This document shows positions 7,309 to 17,087 of a stretch of DNA of 17,468 nucleotides, in pieces (position 1 is the stretch's first letter; each line of letters begins with the position of its first letter). The position numbers and the translations under genes are program-made. The notes under the pieces were generated by a model that was not told the origin of the DNA, did not search any database, and was given only the letters and a program-made list of their open reading frames with translations. The stretch is from DASRCB01 sp035653295 (lineage in GTDB: Bacteria; Acidobacteriota; Terriglobia; Bryobacterales; Bryobacteraceae): positions 1-17,468 of the forward strand of contig DASRCB010000132.1 of NCBI GenBank assembly GCA_035653295.1, read 5' to 3'.

Positions 7309-8540
7309 TCAGGCCTGTGGGGCGCCGAAGCTGACCGGCAGGGCCGTGAGCCCGCGGAGTCCGAGATTGTGCCGCCACACCAGGGCGGCCGGCTCGAGGC
7401 GCAGATCCGGCAGGCGGCGCAGCATGGTTTCAAAGGCAATCTGCCCTTCCATGCGGGCCAGGGCGGCGCCAAAACAGAAATGGGCTGCCCAGCCGAAGGC
7501 CAGATGGCGCCGGTCGTTCCGGCCGACATCCAGCCGGTCGGGCTCGGGGAACTGGGCCGGATCACGATTGCCAGCGGCCATGACGGCGATCACTGCCTGG
7601 CGGCGCCGAATCTTCTTTCCGCCGAGTTCGGTGTCTTCGGGCGCCAGCCGTGCCGTGTGCTGGCTGGGGCTTTCGTAGCGGAGCAGTTCCTCTACCGCGG
7701 ACGGTATGAGAGATGGGTCATCGAGCAGCCGGCGCATTTCAGATGGATACCGGAGCAGGGTGAGAATCCCGTTGCCGATGAGGTTGGTAGTGGTTTCCAG
7801 ACCTCCGACCATGGTGAGGATGGAGTTGGCTACCACCTCCTCGTCGGTGAGGCGCTCGCCGTTCACTTCGGCGGTCATCAGCGAATGGATGAGGCCGGGC
7901 CGCGGATTGCGGCGAAATTCCGACATGCGCATGTAGAAATACATGGTCATTTCTTCGACGGTGCGCAACACGGCAGGAATGCGGTCCGGGTTGTGTTGAA
8001 AATTGCCGAGCATTTCGGCGAACGTTTCCGACCAGTTCTTCAGCCGTTCGCAATCCTCCGTGGGTACCCCCAGCATTTCGGCGGTTACGATGGCAGGCAG
8101 CGGGTAAGCGAGATCGGCGATGACGTCCATGCGGCCGGTGGGCTGAACGGCGTCGATCAGAGCGTCGACGATGCCCTGGATGTGCGCCCGCATCGATTCG
8201 ACGCGCGCCGGAGTGAATGCGGCCGCGGCGAGCGAGCGCAGGCGCGTATGCGCACCGGGGTCCATGAAGAGCATCTGCTTGACCATCACCTGCGCGATGG
8301 GCGTCATAGCGGTCAGCCCCATTTCGTCGAGCTGCTGTGGCGTGGGCGTGCGATCGGCGGAGTAGCGGTGCAGGACGTGAATGACATCCTGATATCGCGT
8401 GACAACCCACGCGCTGAGGAACGCATCCCAGTGGACGGGATCCTCGGTCCGGAGGCGGCGATACAGCGGGTAGGGGTTGGCCAGGACCTCGGGATCGAGC
8501 AGCTGATACAGACTCAGTTCCGGGCAAACCGCGGCGGCGC

Positions 8541-8544
<4 letters not shown>
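7309..8544 (-). CDS. Cytochrome P450 monooxygenase
   Basis: This is a 411-residue soluble class I bacterial P450. Visible signatures are the I-helix oxygen-activation motif GGLETTTN at 247-254, the K-helix ExxR as E286-L-L-R289, and the heme loop FGWAAHFCFG at 350-359 with Cys357 as heme ligand. All key residues are present. It needs a ferredoxin and reductase from elsewhere; none is in this window. The start is ATG 8544, which overlaps the NRPS stop (ATGA) and has a perfect AGGAGG six bases upstream. A start at 8571 is less likely. Coupling to an adenylation-carrier protein recalls NovI, CumI and NikQ, P450s that beta-hydroxylate a carrier-bound amino acid. That role is inferred from position, not from sequence similarity I could measure. 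Confidence 0.93.
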
Positions 8545-10280
<1,736 letters not shown>

Positions 10281-10284
10281 GTGT

Positions 10285-10290
10285 CCTCCT
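10285..10290 (-). promoter_or_regulatory. Shine-Dalgarno of the NRPS gene
   Basis: On the - strand AGGAGG lies four bases before GTG 10280. Its strength, in the only sizeable gap of the operon, suggests translation here is initiated afresh instead of by coupling. Confidence 0.8.
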
Positions 10291-10298
10291 CGGTAGCC

Positions 10299-10320
10299 CG
10301 CGCCGGATCCAGGCGGCGCG
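10299..10320. other. Perfect 7-bp GC hairpin in the gap before the NRPS gene
   Basis: CGCGCCG (10299-10305) and CGGCGCG (10314-10320) form a stem with an 8-base loop, between the deacetylase stop (10352-10354) and the NRPS ribosome site. No T-run follows on the - strand. It could be an attenuating hairpin, a processing or RNA-stabilising element, or chance in GC-rich DNA. Confidence 0.35.
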
Positions 10321-10351
10321 AGCTGATGTCATGTTGTTCCTGAGGGGCGCT

Positions 10352-11077
10352 TTAGCAGCGAACAGCATTCAGCACTCCCCCGTTTGTCAAATGCACTGCG
10401 TTGTCCAGGCCCCCCAGCCAGGCGGCAATGCGATCGAACTGCCTCCACAGCCCCAGCTGCTCCAACTCCCACGAATGTCCCCAGAGATGAAACACGCCGC
10501 CCTTCGGCTGCAGCGCAGCCGTTATTCCGGCGGCCAGACGCTCCGGGTCGGTTTCCCCGCGAAACCGCCTGCGCCAGTTCAGCAGCCCGCTCCAGTTTCC
10601 GTACCGCAGGGTATGCAGGTAATACGTGGCCGCCGGATGCGGAAAAAGCTGCAGCGAAACGGGCATCCGCAGCGGATCGAATACGGGACGGGTCTGAAAG
10701 TCCACAGTCGTTCTGCACAGGCGATAGCCTGCCAGCGCCGCGCGCTCGGTCACCGCTCGGTTGAATTTGCCGCCCGGGTAGCAGAACGAGCTCACCTCGA
10801 CCCCCAGCAGATCTTCGAGGGCGCGGCGGCTGTCGCGGAGCTCGCGGTCGAGATCGGCCGTACGCAGTCGCGTGAGGTTGGGATGCGTCACGGTGTGGGA
10901 GCCGATTTCCATTCCCATGGCAATCAGCTCCTTCATCTCCGAGCGGCTCACCAGGCCGTCGCCGACAGCTCGCAGCGGCACGTAGAAGGTGCCGCGCAGG
11001 CCGTGGCGCGCCAGCGTCGAGGCGACCCGCAGGTCGAGTGGATGCCCGTCGTCCCAGCTGGTGGTCACCAGAGTCAC
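10352..11077 (-). CDS. Polysaccharide deacetylase (NodB/CE4 family)
   Basis: From GTG 11077 the protein has 241 residues. CE4 motifs are clear: TTSWDDG with Asp9 and Asp10 (motif 1, catalytic base and metal ligand), HTVTH with His61 and His65 (motif 2, metal ligands), FCYPGGKFN at 98-106 (motif 3), and VFHLWGHSWEL at 195-205 with a late His. These enzymes remove N- or O-acetyl groups from sugars using a divalent metal. I see no signal peptide with this start, so it may act on cytoplasmic or lipid-linked intermediates. GTG 11077 overlaps the wecG-like stop (GTGA), the same style as most junctions in this operon, with GAGG just upstream. ATG 11098 would add seven residues and is the alternative. 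Confidence 0.9.
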   Translation of the reverse strand: MTLVTTSWDDGHPLDLRVASTLARHGLRGTFYVPLRAVGDGLVSRSEMKELIAMGMEIGSHTVTHPNLTRLRTADLDRELRDSRRALEDLLGVEVSSFCYPGGKFNRAVTERAALAGYRLCRTTVDFQTRPVFDPLRMPVSLQLFPHPAATYYLHTLRYGNWSGLLNWRRRFRGETDPERLAAGITAALQPKGGVFHLWGHSWELEQLGLWRQFDRIAAWLGGLDNAVHLTNGGVLNAVRC

Positions 11078-11874
11078 AGGACCTCGTTCCTCCGCCATCC
11101 GGCGAGTTGCAGAAACCACAGCGGCAGGAATACAGGCGTCTGCAGCAGGTACCGCCGCCACAGACGCCGTGGTTCCGCGAACAGCCGGAAAAGCCACTCC
11201 AGGCCGTGCGATTGCATCCAGCCGGGCGCCTGCCGCACGGCCCCGGCATGGAAGTTAAACGCCGCTCCGACCCCGAACATGACCACGCCAGGTAGGCTCG
11301 TCCGATGCGCGGACATCCACGCCTCCTGCTTCGGCGTGGAGATCCCGACGAAGACGATATCGGCCCGGGAAGCGCGGATGCTGCTGACGATGCCGGCATC
11401 CTCCTCGGCCGTGAGCGGGCGGAAGGGAGGTGCATACATGCCGGCGATCTGCAACTCGGGGAACCGCGCGGTCAGGTTGGAAGCCAGCTTTGCGAGGACA
11501 TCAGGCGTGGCCCCGTACAGGAACACGCGATGCCGGCGCCGCGCCGCCTGCTCGCATAGGCGCAGCATCAGGGTCGGTCCGTACACGCGCTGCTGGCCGC
11601 GCCATCCGAACGAGCGCATGGCCCAGACAACGGGCATGCCGTCCGGGGTGGCGAGATCCGCTTCGTTGAGGATGCGGCTGAACCGCGGATCCTGGCGCGC
11701 GGAGACGATGCCGTGGACGGAAGTCACGCAGACGTATCTGCCGCTCGGCTCACCGCCGCGCTCCATGGCTTCGCGCGCGGCATCGATCCACTGAGCCGTC
11801 TGCTCGCAGACATCGCCGTAATTGACGGCGCTGATGGCGGTGCAGATCACCAGCTGCTTTGGCGCGGCGCTCAT
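11074..11874 (-). CDS. WecG/TagA/CpsF-family glycosyltransferase (GT26)
   Basis: This 266-residue protein shows the family layout: VCVTSVHGIVSARQDPRF at 48-65, the signature ADLATPDGMPVVWA at 72-85 with Asp78 as the likely catalytic base, the nucleotide-sugar region RVFLYGATPDV at 116-126, IVFVGISTPKQEAWM at 173-187, and the basic, hydrophobic C-terminus LEWLFRLFAEPRRLWRRYL that links related enzymes to the membrane. Family members add ManNAc or ManNAc-uronate to an undecaprenyl-linked sugar during wall teichoic acid or enterobacterial common antigen synthesis. The sugar here is unknown. ATG 11874 overlaps the preceding glycosyltransferase stop (ATGA) and has GGAG 8 bases upstream. Expected to act at the cytoplasmic face of the inner membrane. 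Confidence 0.93.
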   Translation of the reverse strand: MSAAPKQLVICTAISAVNYGDVCEQTAQWIDAAREAMERGGEPSGRYVCVTSVHGIVSARQDPRFSRILNEADLATPDGMPVVWAMRSFGWRGQQRVYGPTLMLRLCEQAARRRHRVFLYGATPDVLAKLASNLTARFPELQIAGMYAPPFRPLTAEEDAGIVSSIRASRADIVFVGISTPKQEAWMSAHRTSLPGVVMFGVGAAFNFHAGAVRQAPGWMQSHGLEWLFRLFAEPRRLWRRYLLQTPVFLPLWFLQLAGWRRNEVL

Positions 11875-13088
11875 GCGGTAGCTCCGAGGGAGCAGTGCTC
11901 CTGCCGCCCCATGGCGAAATCGTAGATTTTCATCAGAGCTTCGAAGTTGTGTTCGGGTGTATAGCGCTCCAGATAGCGAGCTCGCGCGGCGCGGCCGAAC
12001 CGGTCGGCCTGGCCGGGGTCGCGCCACAGACGGCGAATCGCCTCGGCCATGCGTTCCGGATCCCCGGCCTCGAACTGCAGGCCGATGTCGGATTCGACGA
12101 GTTCATCCAGAGCCCCGACATTGGAGGCGATCAAAGGTCTGCCGGCGCTCATGCTCTCCACAAGCACGCGCGGAAAACACTCATGAAAGAGCGAGGGAAT
12201 GATAATTGCCCGCGCATCGCCGAGCAGCGAAAGAACGCGATCGCGCGCAAGGAAGCCGGTGAAGGAAACCGAGTCCTGGATGCCGATCCGGACTGCTTCC
12301 CGTTCGAGCTCCGAACGCAGTGGACCGTCGCCGGCGATCAGCAGCCGCGCCTCGCCGTTCAGATCCGCCGCTTTCCACGCCTGAAGCAGGCTGCTCACGC
12401 CCTTTTCGGCGGAGAGCCTGCCCACGAGCAGGAACACGTTTGACGCCGATGGCGGGGTGCGCGGCAATCCCCGGTCCTCAACGAAATTCGGTTTTACCTG
12501 GATTCGCTCCTCGGGAATGCCGCCGGCCACTGACAGGCGGCGGGCATGTTCGCTGACGCAGATGAATGCGCTCACCTGCTCGGTCCAGGTTTTGCGCGCA
12601 CGATTGGTGGCGATCATACGCACCACGGACGCGGAGGCGAGAAACGAATGGCGATAACAGCGCAGCCATACGCCGCGCCACGGCGTGCGTCCCAGACAGT
12701 CCTGGCACTTGTGTCCGTTCCGCTGAAACTGCGCGTTCGCGCAGAAGAGGCGGAAATTGTGCAGCGTCTGGACTGTCGGTACATTCTCGTCACGACAGGC
12801 GGCATGGACGGCCGGCGTCAGGCGCATCCAGAAATTGTGGACGTGCGCGACGTGCGGGCGGAACTCGCGGCATAGTGCGCGAATCGAATCGTACTGGCGC
12901 CGCGACCAGTGCGAATCGAAGGCCAGGGCGAGCGCCCCGCGGAGGTCGACGCGCGGGTCGGCCTCGTTGCCCGGATTGATGAAGCGCACCTCGACGCCGT
13001 TGCGGCGCAGCAGTTGGACCTCCGAGTTGGCGACCGCATCCTCGCCCCCGAGCTCGCGATACCGGTTGTGCAGCACCAGCACTCTCAT
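11871..13088 (-). CDS. Glycosyltransferase family 4 (GT-B fold)
   Basis: The 405-residue protein starts MRVLVLHNRYRELGGED, the usual acceptor-side glycine loop of GT4 enzymes. The donor domain shows LLVGRLSAEKG at 220-230, IAGDGPLRSEL at 251-261, and the E-x7-E nucleotide-sugar motif as E303 and E311 in HECFPRVLVES. A cysteine group (C116, C128, C131, C144) in the N-terminal domain is a familiar feature of one GT4 subgroup and could bind a metal; this is unproven. It should transfer a sugar from a nucleotide donor to the lipid-linked chain at the inner membrane. ATG 13088 overlaps the O-antigen ligase stop (ATGA). The open frame continues upstream through the ligase gene, but that extension lacks sense. 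Donor and linkage cannot be read from sequence. Confidence 0.92.
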   Translation of the reverse strand: MRVLVLHNRYRELGGEDAVANSEVQLLRRNGVEVRFINPGNEADPRVDLRGALALAFDSHWSRRQYDSIRALCREFRPHVAHVHNFWMRLTPAVHAACRDENVPTVQTLHNFRLFCANAQFQRNGHKCQDCLGRTPWRGVWLRCYRHSFLASASVVRMIATNRARKTWTEQVSAFICVSEHARRLSVAGGIPEERIQVKPNFVEDRGLPRTPPSASNVFLLVGRLSAEKGVSSLLQAWKAADLNGEARLLIAGDGPLRSELEREAVRIGIQDSVSFTGFLARDRVLSLLGDARAIIIPSLFHECFPRVLVESMSAGRPLIASNVGALDELVESDIGLQFEAGDPERMAEAIRRLWRDPGQADRFGRAARARYLERYTPEHNFEALMKIYDFAMGRQEHCSLGATA

Positions 13089-14527
13089 ACGTCCGCGCGC
13101 CGCCATTCGCGCCGCAGCAGCTCGCCGAAGCCGAGGATCAGCAGCCAGGGCAAAGCGGGATGCCAGATGATGTCGGTGGTGAACATGGAACGAATCGTCA
13201 GGACTGCGAGCACGCCCACCGCTTCCAGCGCCAGGCCGCTTTCGACGGCGCTCATGGCGCGTGACAGGAATGCCCGCAGGAGCCGAAGCCAGGTTCCGGC
13301 AAGGCAGATCAGGAGCGGCACGACCGCGAAGATGCCCATGCCCAGCATGGCTTCCAGATAGGTGTTGTGCAGGCTGGATGTGGACTGGTCGCCCATCTGC
13401 TCCAGCGCCGCGAAGCGGCCGCCCGCGAACGCGCCGTAGCCGCTCAGCGGCCGCTCCATGAGGCGCTGCCATGCGAAGCCCCACCAGTCCGTCCGGCCGC
13501 TCAGCGAATCGAACATTTGCGCATCCTGTCCGCGGCGGAAGTATTCGAGGAACGTGGATTGGGCCGAGGTGGCAATGAGGAGAATGGCCGCGGCGATCAG
13601 GCCGGTGAAGAGCACCACGGCGCGCCGCGACAACAGCACCACGAGCGCGGCTCCGACCATAAACGCCGTGAGCGCGCTTCGCGTCTGTGAGAGAACCAGC
13701 GTGACCATGCTGCTCACGAAGACAAGCCAGTACAGCAGTGCCGGCCGGCCGCCGCGGGCGCGGTCGAGGAGACGGCTCAGGGCTACCACCGACAGCACCG
13801 CGGCGATGTGGCCCACGCCGTTCGAGGCCATGCTGGGAAGCACGCCTGCCAACTGGAACGAGAGCATCCCCGGGGCGGGTTCGAGGGCGACCTGTGGAGC
13901 GACGAGCGCGCCAACCCAGACGCTGCACTGAAGCAGCGCGAAGAGCAGCCATGTCCAGTCGAACAGGCTTCTTAAGTCCTCCGGTCCGGAAGCTTCGGAG
14001 ACAACAGCCGCAATTACGGCGATGTCGATCAACAGCTCGACGGACTTATATAACGTCCACGCGGGGAAGACGCTCCATGCGGTGGAGATCAGCCCCGCAA
14101 GCGGAAAGAGCGCCATCACAAGAATGAGGCCCGAGAGCAGTGAGTTCACCCATTCTCCACGGCGCAGGGCCACACGCCAGAGGAGGACGAGGCCTACCGC
14201 GCTCACGAGAGCGACGCGATAAAGCGCCCACAGGTCGAGCGGATTATCCTTGATCGTTTGTGCGTCGCGGATGCGGAATACAAAATCGCTGCAAAGCAGC
14301 ATGGCCCACAGAGCGTGCCACCAGCGGAGACTCGCGAATAGCACGCGGATTCGCGCGACGGAACCGAGCACGGCGCCCGGCAGGACGATTCCCGCGGCTG
14401 TGGTGGCGACCACGATCACGGCCGCCGACACAGCACTGAACCTGCTGCTCAGCCACACCATGGCGGCCGCCTGAAGCAGGGCGAAGGCGATGAAAATCAG
14501 CCACTCGCGGCGCAGGATCGTGGTCAT
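13085..14527 (-). CDS. O-antigen ligase / polymerase (WaaL/Wzy family membrane protein)
   Basis: A 480-residue integral membrane protein with about 11-12 hydrophobic segments. The Wzy_C/O-antigen ligase region includes SQTRSALTAF with Arg283 at about 280-289. A large outer loop follows at about 320-390 holding SGRTDWWGFAWQRLMERPLS and SLHNTYLE, with His387 in the position of the conserved periplasmic histidine of WaaL-type enzymes. Such proteins either polymerise repeat units (Wzy) or join finished glycan to lipid A or protein (WaaL, PglL). Sequence alone does not separate these. ATG 14527 has GGGAGGGG upstream and overlaps the preceding glycosyltransferase stop (ATGA). Together with the flippase this supports a Wzx/Wzy-type export route. 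Confidence 0.88.
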   Translation of the reverse strand: MTTILRREWLIFIAFALLQAAAMVWLSSRFSAVSAAVIVVATTAAGIVLPGAVLGSVARIRVLFASLRWWHALWAMLLCSDFVFRIRDAQTIKDNPLDLWALYRVALVSAVGLVLLWRVALRRGEWVNSLLSGLILVMALFPLAGLISTAWSVFPAWTLYKSVELLIDIAVIAAVVSEASGPEDLRSLFDWTWLLFALLQCSVWVGALVAPQVALEPAPGMLSFQLAGVLPSMASNGVGHIAAVLSVVALSRLLDRARGGRPALLYWLVFVSSMVTLVLSQTRSALTAFMVGAALVVLLSRRAVVLFTGLIAAAILLIATSAQSTFLEYFRRGQDAQMFDSLSGRTDWWGFAWQRLMERPLSGYGAFAGGRFAALEQMGDQSTSSLHNTYLEAMLGMGIFAVVPLLICLAGTWLRLLRAFLSRAMSAVESGLALEAVGVLAVLTIRSMFTTDIIWHPALPWLLILGFGELLRREWRRADV

Positions 14528-15774
14528 TGCCGGACCCCCTCCCGCGATGCATCACCGCAGAGCGCCAGCAGCCGGGCCGGCCTGGTGCTCCAGCAGAAAT
14601 CGCGGAGCACCCTCGCGCGGCCCGCCTCGCCCATACGGGCCCGCAGCTCTGGGTTCAAAGCGAGGGTCTCGAAAGCGACCGCAAGGTCCGCGACGGCCTG
14701 TTCGGGCGTGTTCGGCGGAACCCTGATGCCCGTTTCGGGCGTGACCTGCTCGGCAGGTCCGCCGCACTCCATGCACACAACCGGCTTGCCCGCGGCCATC
14801 CCCTCCAGGCACGTCCATCCGCCGGAATCGTGAAGACTGGGGTGCGCCAGGATGTCCGCCTGCCGGAGTAAATCGATTGCCTGCGGCCGCGGCATCATGC
14901 CGCAGAAACGGACTCGGTCCGCGACCCCGAGTGAGGCAGCGAGTGCTTCGAGCCGGCGGCGCTCCGGCCCATCTCCGACCAGCCAGTACTCCCCGGCGCC
15001 CCCGTCATTGATGAAACGGGCAAACGCCCGCAGGGACAGGTCGTATGCTTTCAGGTGCAGCAGACCTCCGAGACTCACGATTCGCACCGGGCCAGGCCGC
15101 GGCTCGCGGGGCCGTCCGAGTTCCGCCAGGTCTTCGTTGCTGAGCGCCGCCTCGGGCAGGACGCGGACGTCGCGGCACCCGAGCGCGCGCATGCGGGCGG
15201 CCGTGTCAGCGGTGGTGGCGAAGCCGATGGCCGCGCGGCGCGCCGTGAGCGCCACGAATGGGTCGGCGCTTCCCAGGGCGCGCGCAATGCCGCGCGCAGC
15301 CTCATAAATTCGCCCGCGCAGACTGTATGCCGAGCGGAACGCGCGCGGCGTGGATTCGCCGCCCCCGACAGGCCCCCAGATGAAAGGCGGTCCGAGCAAC
15401 GCGAGAAAGCTCGGCATCCAGTACTTTACGAAAGTGACGTGATGCACCAGGTCGAAGCTGACGCGGCGGGAAAGCCGCCGGGCAGTGAACAACGCCCCCG
15501 CCTGCCACACGTAGTAATAGGTCCGCAGGCCGAAGGAGCCGCGCTTCCAGAAGCGGGCCCATCGCGGAAGATCGAAGTAAACGAAGTGCGCGTTTGGCAG
15601 GGGCTCGCGGCGGAGCGCCGCCTCGATGGGCGCCCGATTGTTCGCGCGGGTGATGACCCACACCTCGTGTTCCCGCGACAGGTGACGCGCCCAGTTCCAG
15701 CCGACCCCCGGCTCCGAGCCTCGGCCCGGCTCGCAGGCGTAAGCAGACAGCAGGATGGTAAGTTGCCTGCTCAC
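14524..15774 (-). CDS. Glycosyltransferase (GT4-like, GT-B fold)
   Basis: This 416-residue protein begins MSRQLTILLSAYACEPGRGS, with the G-x-G-W region EPGVGWNWARHL at 21-32. The donor half has RIVSLGGLLHLKAYD at 231-245, WLVGDGPERRRLE at 264-276 and HPSLHDSGGWTCLEGMAAGKP at 311-331. In the latter the first glutamate of the E-x7-E motif is replaced by Asp316, with Glu324 kept; I recall this HDSGG variant as common in its subfamily. It probably adds a sugar to the lipid-linked chain. GTG 15774 overlaps the flippase stop (GTGA) and has GGAGG four bases upstream. A much longer open frame runs back through the flippase gene but is not credible. Confidence 0.9.
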   Translation of the reverse strand: MSRQLTILLSAYACEPGRGSEPGVGWNWARHLSREHEVWVITRANNRAPIEAALRREPLPNAHFVYFDLPRWARFWKRGSFGLRTYYYVWQAGALFTARRLSRRVSFDLVHHVTFVKYWMPSFLALLGPPFIWGPVGGGESTPRAFRSAYSLRGRIYEAARGIARALGSADPFVALTARRAAIGFATTADTAARMRALGCRDVRVLPEAALSNEDLAELGRPREPRPGPVRIVSLGGLLHLKAYDLSLRAFARFINDGGAGEYWLVGDGPERRRLEALAASLGVADRVRFCGMMPRPQAIDLLRQADILAHPSLHDSGGWTCLEGMAAGKPVVCMECGGPAEQVTPETGIRVPPNTPEQAVADLAVAFETLALNPELRARMGEAGRARVLRDFCWSTRPARLLALCGDASREGVRQ

Positions 15775-17087
15775 GATGCCTCCGCTGCGAGTGCCGGTTC
15801 GGGCGCCGGATGCGCTTCCGGCTTCGCGCCCGCGCCCCGGACCTTGTGCAAATAGAGGAGAAGTGTTGCCACAAAGGCGAACAACATGACTCCGGAGAAG
15901 GAGGCAACCGCGCCCGGGAGTCCCCACAATCGAGTTGCGGGAATGCCGCCCAGCAGGCATGCGCCAGCGGCGATCGAGTAGGCGGCGAACACCGTGGAGG
16001 GCGACTGCAGCGCGCGCAGGCCGACCGCAGGGGCGTAAGCCGCAACCTGGAACACTGCGCCCGCCAGGGCCAGAACAGCGAGCCCGGAGGCGTCCTGATA
16101 ATGGCCACCGTAAAGCAGCTGCCAGATGCGGTGGGTCGCGGCGGCGACGATGCCGAGCCAGAGCAGCGCTCCGCAGGCGTACAGCGCGGCGATGCGCATC
16201 ACCGGTTTCACCGTCGCGCCGGCGCCCAGGTCGGAAGCACGCCGCGACAGCTGCGGCTGGAACAACAGCGAGAGCGCATTGGAGCTGTGGGTCACGGGAA
16301 AAGTCAGATTCATGAGGGCACGAAACGCGCCCGCGCTGCCGATGCCCAGAAACGCGCTCGTGATCGCGTAGAAGGCATTGCCGGGCGCCCAGATGACCAG
16401 CGATGAGCCGAGCGCCCAGCGGCCGTAGCGCCAGTGGCGGCCGAGCGCATCGCGAAGCAGCGCCTTCGAGCACAGCACTGCGGGACGCAGCGAGGCGAGC
16501 AGACTCACCGCAACCACGAGGGCCGCTCCGCCCATCACCAGGAACACACGGAAGGGCGAGATTGCGTGCGCGCCCGACAGCGCCGCCGCGCCGCCAAGCA
16601 GGAGCACGCTGTAAAGGACCGCGCCCGCCGCCGCCCGCGCGGGCGAGAACTCGACGTAGCAGGCCATCCGGGCCAGCCAGAACAGCAGGATTCCAGGCGC
16701 CGCGACGGCGAGACCAAACAGCGCCATGCCGATATTGGCGTTGCCCACGGCAATTGTCACTGAGGCGGCCGCCGCCACTACGGCGAGCAGCACCAGCGAG
16801 AAAGCGCCCTGCAGCCAGAGCAGCGCGCCGGTGTACTCGCGGCGGCGATCCCGATACTGCGCCGTACCCAGCACGCTCATGGGTTCGAGCAACAGCGCCT
16901 GATGAGCCGCGGAGAGGAAGAAGAAAATCGAGAACGCGAGCGCGTAACTGCCGTACTGCTCGGCGCTGAGCCATCGCGCCAGAACAATGCTGAGCACGAA
17001 GTTGGACCCGGACATGAGCCCCTGGTCGGTGATGGCCAGCAGGCCCCGCCGCAACCATAGCCTCCAGCCGCGGGCATCAATGCGCAT
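15771..17087 (-). CDS. Wzx-type oligosaccharide flippase (MATE/MOP superfamily)
   Basis: The 438-residue protein has about 12 hydrophobic helices and a charged, Pro/Ala-rich cytoplasmic tail (about the last 25 residues). The first helix region, GLLAITDQGLMSGSNFVLSI, and the following LARWLSAEQYGSYALAFS are typical of polysaccharide-synthesis flippases: a first helix, then the motif ending in YG.Y. These move undecaprenyl-linked glycan units from the inner to the outer leaflet of the cytoplasmic membrane. ATG 17087 has AAGGTGG upstream and overlaps the phosphotransferase stop by 11 bases. A start at 17156 would extend the overlap and add 23 residues that do not look like a flippase. Confidence 0.9.
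   Translation of the reverse strand: MRIDARGWRLWLRRGLLAITDQGLMSGSNFVLSIVLARWLSAEQYGSYALAFSIFFFLSAAHQALLLEPMSVLGTAQYRDRRREYTGALLWLQGAFSLVLLAVVAAAASVTIAVGNANIGMALFGLAVAAPGILLFWLARMACYVEFSPARAAAGAVLYSVLLLGGAAALSGAHAISPFRVFLVMGGAALVVAVSLLASLRPAVLCSKALLRDALGRHWRYGRWALGSSLVIWAPGNAFYAITSAFLGIGSAGAFRALMNLTFPVTHSSNALSLLFQPQLSRRASDLGAGATVKPVMRIAALYACGALLWLGIVAAATHRIWQLLYGGHYQDASGLAVLALAGAVFQVAAYAPAVGLRALQSPSTVFAAYSIAAGACLLGGIPATRLWGLPGAVASFSGVMLFAFVATLLLYLHKVRGAGAKPEAHPAPEPALAAEAS

Noticed and set aside
13089..13952. N-terminal extension of the second glycosyltransferase frame into the O-antigen ligase gene
   Set aside because: The ligase frame is clearly coding there, and MRVLVLHNRY at 13088 is a canonical GT4 start.
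15775..17058. N-terminal extension of the glycosyltransferase frame through the flippase gene
   Set aside because: The upstream part is the flippase gene in a wrong frame; GTG 15774 has a ribosome site and gives the proper family N-terminus.
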